This document shows, in pieces, positions 33,295-43,649 of a stretch of 64,000 bases of DNA. This DNA is from Litsea cubeba (lineage: Eukaryota > Streptophyta > Magnoliopsida > Laurales > Lauraceae), in contig CM022949.1 of NCBI GenBank assembly GCA_012931725.1, forward strand, positions 64,436,082-64,500,081, read 5' to 3'. Every line of letters begins with the position of its first letter. Position 1 is the stretch's first letter. The translations under genes were made by a program, and so were the position numbers. Under the pieces are notes generated by a model. That model made no database searches. It saw only the letters and a program-made list of their open reading frames with translations, and was not told the DNA's origin.

Positions 33295-34473
33295 ATTTCT
33301 ATTTTGTTGTTGAGGTGGGCGAGCATTCGGGTTCTGTTGTTGTTGACGCTGTTGCTACTGCTGCGGTTGCCTCTGCTGATTCTGCACTGCCTGTTGGTTC
33401 TGCTGTGGTGCTTGCCTAGGCTATTGTGGAGGTCTATTGTCTTGGTTTCTGATGTTCGGGCAATCCTTGACTAGGTGGTTAAACCCACCACACTTGTAAC
33501 AAGCTCCTGTGATTCTATAATATTCTTATGATGGGTGGTTCTTGCCACAATGCATACAACCAGTCTGTGTCTGAGGCCTCTGAGGTTGTTTTTGCCTCTT
33601 CCCCTGATAGGATTTCTGCCCTTGATACTGCTGCCTTTTCCTCTGATTATCTTTGATGATTTGGTTATTGATATCTTCAAATCTGTAAGCTCTTTTGATA
33701 GCCTCCTGGAAAGTAGCTGGTGGTACGACACCTAATGCATCCCTCAAGATGATGGGGTTGAGTCCATCCATAAACTTGGTGATTTTCTTCTCTTCCGTAT
33801 CAACAAGCTCCAGTGCATAACGCGACAACTTCTCAAACTTCGTAAGATACTCAAGGACGGTTATGTCCTCTTGCTTGAGCAACTGAAACTCTGCTGCTTT
33901 CTGCTTCTTAATGTGTTCAGGGACATACTTTTCACTAACTTGTCATTTGAAGGTGGTCCAAGCGGTCTCATTCTCGATATTTTGATAACCCTCCTTTATG
34001 GTCTTCCACCAAATATCCGCCAATCCAGTGAACATAGAAGCTGCTAGATGAACTTGTTGCCTGCCGGTACATGTAAAAATATCAAAGATGTTCTCCTTGT
34101 GGGCTAACCAGTCATCGGTTGCTAATGGGTCTTCTTGCCCTGTAAACTCCTTTGGGCCTCTCTTTCTAAACTTCTCAAATAAGGCATTAGGATCCCTGTC
34201 TCTGTTCTGGATAACAAACTAAGCTCCCACATTAGGCCTTGGTTCTGGTCTTCTACCCAAGACTTCTAGCAATTGTCTCTGAACCTGTGTCAACTCCTCA
34301 TCCTTTTTCGCCATCTGCTCTTAAAATCTTGCTTGATTCTCATTTGCTTTTTGTTGTTGTTCAACTAGCATCTGCATGAGCTGCTGAAATTGGCCTGCCA
34401 TTTGATTCTTAACCCCACTATCAGTATTACTGCCTGATGCATTAGCATTCACTGGAGGTCTGCGTGGAGCCAT
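33295..34473 (-). pseudogene. Gypsy D gag
   Basis: ATG at 34473 (MAPRRPPVNA). A Gln-rich coiled N-terminus is followed by the Gag core: WLAHKENIFDIF, ASMFTGLADIWW, the ETAWTTF segment (stop in place of Arg at 33945), EYLTKFEKLSRYALELVDTEEKK and FMDGLNP. The zinc region CMHCGKNH and CYKCGGFNHLVKDC (about 33465-33550) has a stop between its two halves. A long polyglutamine-like tail follows. Six stops lie in this part. Confidence 0.92.
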
Positions 34474-34622
34474 AATTCTGCAAAACAATTTGTTAGTATG
34501 ACAAAATAATTTAAATAAAGCGTGCCCAAACCCAATCGATACTAACTAGCGAGAATTCTAACGGATCTTCGCCACGATCCTATGTTTCTAATCCAATTTT
34601 TAATTGTCTTCAATATAACCCG

Positions 34623-34634
34623 GCTCTGATACCA
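34623..34634 (-). promoter_or_regulatory. Primer binding site of Gypsy D
   Basis: Minus-strand TGGTATCAGAGC, perfect match to the initiator Met tRNA PBS, 4 nt from the 5' LTR. Confidence 0.95.
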
Positions 34635-34638
34635 AGCC

Positions 34639-37600
34639 TATCATGCCCCCGGACCGAGGACTCGTTAAACAAGACCTTATTCCGAGGTCGTGGCGCGACG
34701 AGCCGAAAATTTCCGCCCGTACACGCTTGTTTCCCACAGGTTTCCGCGGTAAGGATCCTCGAAATTCGATCCATCAGACAAAACTTATCAAATCCGGGAT
34801 GAATGAACTTCGTGGAAGCATTGTAGCAAACATTAATTACAACAATATAAATAAAATGGACATTTAAGATTAGTATCAAACTGAGAAACATAGCATATAT
34901 GGGCCCCATAGTTAATTCAAATTCATACAAATAAAAGTTGCTTAGAGTTTACATTTAAATTCCTAAAAGAAAACAAACCAACAACGGCTATAAACAAAAC
35001 CCATCAAAACATTCGATCCCAAAAGTGATTCGTAGCTCAAGATGCGACTCGATGTTTAAATAACATCCTCGGGTCGCCATTCACGTTCGGTCTGCACTAG
35101 AGCCTCCTCCTCAAGCGGCGCCTCAATGGCTGAGGGGTCAAGATCTGGTACCAAACAATAAAAGGGTCAGACACGACGGTCTGGCAAGCAAATAGAACAG
35201 GTAACAAGGTAACAAAATTTATAAACATTATAAAAAGAGTATAAACACATTTGAAATCCAAATCAAAGGTAGCGATAATATGAAGAACCTTTACGAAGCA
35301 TTAAACAATTCGTAAAGTATAAAGATTCGAAGAAACGATGACAATTTAGTGAAACAATGGCATTTAAATAAAATGATGACATTCGAATAGAACACTTGGC
35401 AACCACATATCTTACATTCCCCTATTACCGAGGCAAAAGGAACACTCACTCATAACGTACTGCAAAACTACTCAATCAATACGTACTTCATTTACTGAAG
35501 TAATGAAAGTACTCAATCAATTCTAAACCATGCAAATTGGAAGAAAAGACCTCACCGTCGCCATGGCCGGAAACACTCGTTCTTATAGAGCTCCAAACTG
35601 CAGTTGGCAAAGTACAATTTAAGGATCCCAAGTTGGGTGATCAATCCAACAAGAGTCCCAAGCTTAGTGGTGGAGGAACAAGAACATAAATCGATGCATT
35701 CGAAATCATTCAAAACACTTTTATCGATAAAGCAACTGCTCTAACAATTTGCAAACAGACATTTCACTCACTCAATCGAGTAGTTTTATCGATACTTTCA
35801 AATCGTGGTGAACCACTCACTTCATTTTAAAAATCAATTTACATGCGGAAGCATATACATTTCGATAATTTGGAAATGGAATAGTGCATGAAGAATCAAT
35901 GACTTACCGGGGAAAGTCTCAATGCACACTTAATATCTAAAAGTCTATTTGCAAATATGAGTTCGGCACCAATGAAAATCCTAAATACTTTGAGATAATT
36001 AAGTGTGTTTTAAGACTAAGAAACATCCCGGTAATATCTCACATCCACATTCTTTCATTCCATTTCCACATTTCAAGCATCACTTTTTATCCAATTCTTT
36101 CATGGACTTTTAGGCATTCAATAGGAGGTAAATGGGCTTTAGAATGAAGAGAAAGAATGGGCTGCAAAGAGTATAAAACAGGTCTAGAATAGACCCCTAA
36201 AACATCCAAGAAAAAGCCCTCAGAAATGGACCTCAAAGGGCCCTAAACCAGACCATTAGGCCTGCTGAAACAGGCCCTGCCAGAAGCCTGGCTCGCTATA
36301 GCGAGCTGGTCTACTATCCAGCCCGCGCTGGGAGCATTTCTCCCCTGATTTTTGGTCTCCTTCTTCTCTATTTGATTCTTCTTTCCTTCCCTCCTTCACT
36401 TCCATATATTTCTATAAATATGAGGTTCTCCTACCCTCATAAAACTCCATTGAAACAACCATACACTATGTCATTCCATTCCATCCAACAAAAAAATAAA
36501 TAAATCAAATGCTAACAAGGTTTCTCCACTCATCAAGATGTCAAGTATTTTAGAATAAAAAGGGCTGATACAAAGAAGATGAATTCAAGAACATAGAAAT
36601 TTCAAGATTTACATTTCAAAGAAAATAAACATGAAGCATCTCATAAAACATTTCAAGATAAAAATTTGATATGAAATGGAGAAGAAACATATAAAGAAGA
36701 ATTTCATAGAACTCTTCACAATGAACAAATCACATGTTAGCTGAAATATTAACTTGCCTTGGTCAAGGCGAAGGGAAAAATACACTAAAATGTCCTGTCA
36801 AGAGTCCCAAGCCTCCAATCTACAAAACCCTAACAATAGCCAAGAGAAAAACCCTAGAAAAATCAATCATTTGACAAACTTCAAGAAACTTGTTGCATGT
36901 TAGAGAAAAACACTACAAATGGTTTGAAAGACCAAGATTTCACAAAAGAAAAGCAATGGCTAACCTATTATAGCTTGAACAAGAGGGGAGAGCTTGAAGG
37001 AGAGGGTTGCCTAGCTCAAATCTTTTGAAAAAAAAAGTATCTTTTAAAAGCGTGGAAGGTGGGGAAGAGTTCTTGGAGATCAATCCCTTGCTTTGGCTTC
37101 AAGAAGATCATAAACAAGAGGAGAGAGAAAGTGCTGGAGCAAAAGAAACCCTAGGCCCTCTTCAAGATTGTAGGAAATGAAATGGGAGAAGAAGAAGAAG
37201 AGGGTCCTTTAATACTAAGTGACAAGTGGGCCCCAAACTTCTTAAGGCTGAAAATGACATTTGCGGGCCCCAAATGAAGACGACGAAGAAGACAAAATTG
37301 TTTAACGAAAAATCTACTTTCCAAAAAGTATATTTTTGCCAATTTCTGAAAATTTTGAAATTTGGGTACAGATTTTGTGTGAAATGTCAGTTTTTCTCTT
37401 TTCCTCGAAAAACGTGATTTCTGAGCCTCAAATGAAATTTGATAAAACATGAAAGTTATCTAAAATAATAAAATGAGTCGAAAGAAGTAAAAATCGGAAT
37501 TTTTACAAACAAAAAAATAAAATCCCCAATCTCACACGCAACACATGGGCGCCCCGGCCTGCATCAAACTAAATCTATCGGTTCTCGAGAATCCCCAAAG

Positions 37601-37722
37601 CTATTCAAAAGTCTATTCTAGCTTAAAAAAAGAAGTTAAGCTAATCGTCCTCTAAACCCACTTATACACTAATCATGATTATAACATAATTAAATATACC
37701 AAACTTGGGTCGGGGTCTGACA
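34639..37722 (-). repeat. 5' LTR of Gypsy D
   Basis: A 3084-bp partner of 26662-29761. Its PBS-side terminus has decayed to TATCATGCC from TGTCATGCC. It differs from the 3' LTR by scattered substitutions, mostly transitions at CpG-like sites, and by indels including loss of one palindrome near 36300. Confidence 0.95.
36291..36306. repeat. Perfect 16-bp palindrome GCTCGCTATAGCGAGC
   Basis: A single perfect copy in the 5' LTR of Gypsy D, where the 3' LTR has a decayed pair 21 bp apart (28312/28333). Confidence 0.9.
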
Positions 37723-37787
37723 GTAACTCCTTAGGTTCTGGTACATCTTGGTGCTGCCTGGGTGAATCGAGTATCTACTGTGGTACG
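37723..37787 (-). pseudogene. Gypsy C2 integrase zinc-site fragment
   Basis: A 65-bp island between Gypsy D and the second solo LTR. On minus it reads YHSRYSIHPGSTKMYQNLRS, the His-x-x-x-His half of the Gypsy integrase zinc domain, which continues at 26656 (Cys half) and is preceded by 41218. Its ends are the target duplications of the two flanking insertions: GTAAC (37723-37727) and GTACG (37783-37787). Confidence 0.92.
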
Positions 37788-40700
37788 TGTCACACCCCAA
37801 AACCGGGCCCTGCAGTGATCCGATCATGGGATGCAAAATTTTGGAATTAATTAAAACTTTTGTTGTAATTCCCAAGATCCGCATGTGTGAGGATCACACA
37901 ATTCCACACAAACTGAACATATTTTCATGGAAGCTAATCATGGCGTTGCGACCCGGAGCCCGTGGCCATCGGATTACGTGTCGCACTCAACCAATATCAT
38001 AAAGCCATAAAATGAGCAGACTGGTAAAAATCATAAATCATAGAATACTGAGCTGGTAGTAACAGGACTATTTATTTCCCACATATTCAAGTTATAATTA
38101 ACAAGTGTCTCAATTACAAACCCAGGGAGAAAGGCTAGCAAAGCCATACAAAAATATCCAACTAAATAGAAATACTACCCCTAATATTTAGATATGAACT
38201 CCGGTGCCAAACTTGACATCTAGATGATATCAATGGGCAGCCTCTCATGTCAGACCGGCGGCTTAACCGCCTCGTCCGATCAAACACCTAAAAAGCAATA
38301 GGAGAGAAATCTGGCACCAAACAAACATGGTCAGACACGACGGTTTGGCAAGCAAAATTCAGATAATATGGTAATGGGCATTTGTAAAATATTATGAAAT
38401 AATTGTAAATCCATTTAAAGAGTCTAAACAATAATAGTAATTAATCATGATAAAATGATTGAAAGACTGAACATAAATATCAAAGCAAATAAATGAACCG
38501 TATCTTAAACATAAATATCTTAAAAAGATAACATACCACGTAAAACATTTAATAATTGGAGATACATTTAAAATCCTAAATAATAGAGACAATAAGATAA
38601 AAGATCGATGTCTTGGACATTAACAATCCAAAGATTATAATAAGCTGAAATAAACAAGGATCATAAAACAAAATATCAAGCGGATAAAACATTGGCAAAC
38701 CACATATAGCTATATTCTCCAATTACCGAAGTAATAAGAGCAGACAGAACCGTAGCCACTACTCGTGGGACCGGAACGAACAAAGTCGTTATCAAATAGA
38801 ACCGTAGCCACTACACGTGGGACCGGACAAAATCGTTGCCATGGTCGGTAATGACAGAATCCAAGCTGCAGCTGGCAGACAAATTAAAGATCCCAAGCTG
38901 GGTGATCAGCCCGACAAGGTGACCTAAGCTTAGTGGTGCCTTTAGTTTTCAAAACCCGAACCGATACAAATTAAATCATAATAATCCATTTCTTAAATCG
39001 ATAAAAGGACTACTCTTGAACAAACACCCACTAAAAATACTGAAAAATCTGAACAAATTTGATAAGTAGCCTTATCGATATATTTCCGAACGTGGCGAAC
39101 CACTCAAATCTCTTTCCAAATCGATTCGTAGAAAACATACGGTTTTCCATCGCAAATCACTCAAATCTATTTCCAAGGCAATTTGTAGAAAATATACGAA
39201 TTTATCTGGTAACCGACTCCAATACACATCAAGGCAATTTGTATAAAAATCATACAATCGATCCTTTCGAACATGGAAAACCACTTGATTCTATTTCAAA
39301 TCACCGATGCTTTCAAATTAGTTTACCGAAGAGTACATATACATTTTCTGGCTTGGAATAGAATAGAATAGTGTATAATGACTTAATGACTTACCGAGGG
39401 ATAATCTCAATACACACTTAACTTTTAAACGTTGCTTTAAAAAAGATCATGTTTGATGCCAATGAAGATCCACAACATTTAAAATGATAAAGGGTGCATT
39501 GAGATTAAAAAGATTCCCGGGTAAATTCCACATCAGATCTTTCTCATTTGTTTTACACAATTCTTATAATTGTAATTCATACTAAACTTTATTGGGCTTC
39601 CATACATCATTAGAGGCTAAATGGGCTCAAACAAATGGAGGGAAATGGGTTGGAAAAGATCCTGAAACAAGTGGGAAACAACCCAAGCAAATGGGTTGAA
39701 AACAGCCCACAATTCAGGCCGTAAAAAGACCCTGGACTGGGCCTAGGTCCTCTCAAGCGGCCCAGGGTCCGCTTGAGCGGACCCCTCCCAAAACCTAGTC
39801 TGCTCGAGCGGCCCATTGGGTCGCTCGAGCGGACCCATTTCCGATGGGTCCGATGGATGTAGAAATTGCACCATTTTGCCCATATTTATGATTCTTCCTC
39901 CTCCTTCTCTTCTACAATAAATTACCATACATTCTTGGGCTTCTTTTTACCAAATCAAATCCATTAACAACATCTATACACTAAACCTTCCATCCAATGC
40001 CAATCGATCATATAAGAATAAGATCTTCTCCATTCCACACAACGCTAAAAATTTGAAGAACAAGAATTGAACCAAGATGCTCAAATGGAGAATGAAGATC
40101 TAGATTATTGTAAAAACAATATCTTAAGGAATAATAAACATAACCATAGCTTAAGACATTAAATGAACAAACCCATAAATCATGAGAAGAACAAGTAATA
40201 GAATGAAATCTAATAAAATCATCCACATTGAGCAAAATCACCATATTAGCTGAATATTCACTTGCTTTGGTCAAGATGGGGGATAAACCACTCAAAGATG
40301 GTCTTCCTATAGTCCCAAGCTCCAAAATCACAAAACCCCCAAAATAGCTCAAGAAGAAGCCCTAGAAAATCAATCCATTGCAAATCTCAAAGAAAGTCTT
40401 GCATGTAAGATAAAAATACTCCAAATGGTTTGGAAAACAAAGATTAGAAGAAAGAAAACCATTGCTAACCTTTTTGAAGCTAAAACAACGAAGAAGAGCT
40501 TGGAAAAGTGGTCTCTCCTAGCACAAATCTTTTGAAAAATACACCTTTGAGAAGCTTGGAAGGTGGGGAAGAAGGTTTGGAGATCATTCCCCCATTTAGC
40601 ACCCAAGAAGAAAGCATATAGGAGGAGAGAAAGTGGCTGGAAAAGGGTTCCAGCCACGGCTGGGCTGGAATCGTTGCAGGGAAATGGAAGAAGAAGAAGA

Positions 40701-41217
40701 GGGTTCAGCCCCTTTTATGAAGTGGGCAAGTGGGTCCCAATGGGCCCCAAGGTTCAAGTGGCTGAAAAAGGTATTGTGGCTCCCGAACGAAGATGACGAA
40801 GAAGACAAAATTGATCAGCGAAATATTTACTTTCCAAAAATTATATTTTCCCCAATTTTTGAAACTTTCAAAATTTATGGACAGATTTAGTGAAAATGTC
40901 ATTTTTGCCCTTTTTCTCGAGAAACGTATTTTCTGATCATCAAATCAAAATGGTCAAAAGATGAAAGTTGTTAAGCTTAATGAGATGAGTCAAAATAAAC
41001 TAAATTTGGAATTTTTGGAGATCAAGAGTAATTTCTCATAAAATTACATTTTACAAAGGCCGGGTTAAACTAAGGTCAACGGTCCTCAAAATCTCCAAGG
41101 CTATGAAAAATCTAGTCAAACTCAAAGACAAAGTCAAACCAACTCTAATCTCGCTTAAAAATCTTAACCACAATTAAAACAATACTAAACAAAAGAACTG
41201 GGGGTCGAGGTCTTACA
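37788..41217 (-). mobile_element. Solo LTR of a large Gypsy element, copy 2
   Basis: A 3430-bp block from TGTCACACCCC to GGTCTTACA, same family as 4305-7723. Flanks are GTACG and GTGCG, a target duplication with one mismatch. It interrupts the integrase zinc domain of Gypsy C2, 60 bp from the Gypsy D insertion. It contains the CGCTCGAGCG palindrome block at about 39750-39831, with two of the four copies decayed. Confidence 0.88.
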
Positions 41218-42966
41218 GTGCGCTTCTGCTAAGATCTCATCCTTCAGCTCCTGAATATCTGGCACACACAATCTGTCCTGATATTAGAGCACTCCACGGC
41301 TTCTAGTCAATCTGCTCGATCACTCTGACAAGCTTGGGATCTCTGCATTGATTGTCCTTGACATTTCCAAGCAACTCTAGTTCCCATGCGGACATGGTAG
41401 CAAGCATAACTTTGTCGCTGAGCGGCTGAAACTGAACATCCAAGTCACTGAAGACATCGGTCCACACGCCCTCTGCTGCTAGAAAACTAACTAGGGCGGT
41501 CTTCTTGCTCAAAGGGTGTGCCACTACATTCGCCTTACCTGGATGGTATTTGTTAGGGAAGTCGTAATCCTTGATGTACTCCATCCAATGCCTCTGACGG
41601 TTGTTGAGATCACTCTGAGTAAACAGGTACTGCAAGCTGCGATGGTCTGAATGAACTTCAAACTTCTCTCTGTAGAGGTAGTGCCTCCACATCTTCAATG
41701 CAAACACAACTACTATAAGCTCTAAATCATGAGTAGCGTACTTCTTCTCATGCTCTTTTAGCTGGCGTGATCCATAGGTAATGACTTTCCCCTCCTGCAT
41801 CAAAATACAACCAAGACCGGTCCCGGAAGTGTCGGTGAAGACAACAAAAATGCCACTATTTGTAGACAAAGACAAGATCGATGCTATTGTTAGTCTCTCC
41901 TTCAGCTCTTGGAAACCATCCTCACAAGCATCTGACCACACGAATGGTACATCCTTCCTCGTCAGCTTGGTCAATGGCGCTAAGATCGTAGAGAAGCTCT
42001 TGACGAATTTGTGGTAGTAGCCTGCTAAGCGAAGGAAACTTTGAATCTCTGTGACATTCTTCAGTCTCTCCCAGTTCACTATTGCCTCTATCTTTGCTGG
42101 ATCCACTACTAGTCCCTCTCTGGAGATGATATGTCTGAGGAAGACTACCTGCTCTAACCAGAACTTGCACTTGCTAAGCTTCGCGTACAACTGGTTGTCA
42201 CGCAACAACTGTAGGGATGTCTTCAAATGCTGCTCATGCTCTCTAGACTTCAAATAGACCAACACGTCGTCAATGAACACAACTGTGAAGCTGTCGAGGT
42301 GTGGAGCGAAGATCTTGTTCATCAAAGCCATGAACACTGCTGGCCCATTCGTCAATTCAAACGGCATCACAAGGAACTCATAGTGCCCGTAGCAGGTATA
42401 GAACGCTGTCTTCTGCACATCTTGCTCTCTGACTCGAAGCTGATGATATCCTGACCTCATATCCACTTTCGAAAGTACTGAGCACCTTGAAGTTGGTCGA
42501 AGAGTTCGTCGATCCGGGGAAGAGGACGCTTGTTCTTCACTGTTGCTTGGTTTAGCTATCTGTAGTCGATGCACATCCTCATCGATCCATCCTTCTTCTT
42601 CATGAAAAGCACTGGTGCTCCCCATGGTGACATGCTTGGTCTGATGAATTCCTTGTCTAGTAACTCTTGCAACGTGGTCTTCAGCTCTCATAGCTTTGCT
42701 GGAGCCATGTGGTAAGGAGCTCTGGAAATCTGTGCGGTGCCTGGCATAAGATCAATGGTGAAGTCAGTCTCTCTGACTAGAGGCCATCCCGGGATCTCGT
42801 CGGAAAACACATCTGGAAACTCACAAACAACTGGAATCTCCTCGACTCCCTTAGACTTATTGTCCTCTGAGATGAATGCGATGTAGCCCTCGCAACCTGA
42901 TCTCACTAGCCTCCCTGCCTTCAGTGCCGAAATCAACCTGGTGCTGGGTGGTCTCCTCTCGCCCAT
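41218..42966 (-). pseudogene. Gypsy C2 RT, RNase H and integrase N-terminus
   Basis: RT starts in one frame (42966-42688: the EIPVVCEFPDVF, LVRETDFTIDLMPG and RAPYHMAPAKL segments), passes a frameshifted stretch (about 42690-42480) and then is open to 41303. That part has KVDMRSGYHQLRV, VMPFELTNGPAVFMALMN and FIDDVLVYLK (YxDD-type site kept) and the connection domain. RNase H has VVFTDTSGTGLGCILMQ, THDLEL, HSDHRSLQYLFTQ and YHPGKANVVAH. Integrase begins LCVPDIQELKDEILAEAH next to the solo LTR. In-frame stops and frame changes make it non-functional. Confidence 0.92.
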
Positions 42967-43648
42967 AAACTGATCGTGTCATATGAACCGTCGATGGTGA
43001 GTTTGACTGTCTTCTTGAAGTAATCCATCACTGCTCGGTATCGACCAACCAATCCATCCCCAAGATAACGTCGAAGTCATGCATGGGTAACACGATCAAA
43101 TCTGTAAACATAATGTACTTTCCGATTTGCACTTGGCATCTGGGGAGGTAAGTTTGACACACTACCCTCTTACCCACGGGCGTAGACACAACTAGCGTAC
43201 AAGGCATCTCCTCTCCTATGTCACCAAGAACCAAAGCAAAGGCTGAAGGCACATAGGAATGTGTCGCTCCTGGGTCAAACAATACTCTAGCAATATGATC
43301 CCAAATAGAAAGAGTACCTTCAATGACGTTCCCTGCAGCTTCGGCCTCCTCATGCGTAAGTGCAAAAGCCTGACCTGTGGCCTGGGGTCTCTGCTGCTGA
43401 CACTGCTGTCCATAGGGCCTCTGGTGTCGCCCTCGCTGATAGTGTTGTCCTCTGGGCTGCCAGGTTCCACGTGCCTGCTGCTAAGCACGGTACTACTACT
43501 GAGGTGGCTGAGGGGTTGGTGCAATCTGTAGTATAGCAAGGGCTGGAGCTCTAGGAGGTGTTGGGAGCTGAAGTACCGAAAGCTGTCCCCCTTGGAGTGG
43601 GCAAACTCTAGAAATGTGCCATGACTCTCCACAGTCAAAGCATACTCG
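42967..43648 (-). pseudogene. Gypsy C2 protease and gag zinc region, truncated
   Basis: Protease with FDPGATHSY (about 43255-43282) and the DLIVLPMHDFDVILGMDWLV end (about 43045-43105), close to C1. Upstream is the Gln-rich tail and part of the CFDCGESGH zinc knuckle, ending abruptly at 43648 where C1 continues (compare 21026). The rest of gag and its 5' LTR are not in the window. Confidence 0.88.
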
Positions 43649-43649
43649 A

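Larger units (their letters stand above)
29779..34473 (-). pseudogene. Gypsy D gag-pol, one frame with at least 14 stops
   Basis: From the ATG at 34473 to a TGA at 29781-29779 the whole gag-pol (1565 codons) keeps one frame: every domain falls in it and no frameshift is needed. In-frame stops have their first base at 34323, 34221, 33945, 33528, 33423, 33357, 32727, 31326, 31296, 30927, 30606, 30282, 29916 and 29838. Most read TAG/TAA where relatives have Gln or Trp, or TGA where Arg is expected, as produced by C-to-T change on one strand or the other. That suggests decay by cytosine methylation and deamination rather than by indels. Translation could not pass the first stop. Confidence 0.95.
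26662..37722 (-). mobile_element. Gypsy D, full-length chromodomain element
   Basis: An 11061-bp minus-strand insertion with TSD GTAAC on both sides (26657-26661, 37723-37727). It has 3' LTR 26662-29761, polypurine tract, a single-frame gag-pol (34473-29779), PBS and 5' LTR 34639-37722. It interrupts the integrase zinc domain of Gypsy C2. The LTRs differ by a few percent plus indels by eye, so it is older than Copia B. Protein order and the C-terminal chromodomain place it with Del/Tekay-like chromoviruses. Confidence 0.97.
25414..43648 (-). mobile_element. Gypsy C2, interrupted by D and a solo LTR
   Basis: Minus-strand chromodomain Gypsy. Its own sequence is 25414-26661, 37728-37787 and 41218-43648. 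The gaps are Gypsy D (26662-37722) and solo LTR copy 2 (37788-41217). From right to left it encodes a gag zinc region, protease, RT, RNase H, integrase and chromodomain. The right end stops abruptly at 43648 inside gag, where Tat-like element E begins. Confidence 0.9.

Noticed and set aside
40370..40902. Frames at the end of the second solo LTR
   Set aside because: Similar shadows occur in the other solo LTR and in the LTRs of D at the same place but are not conserved in frame.
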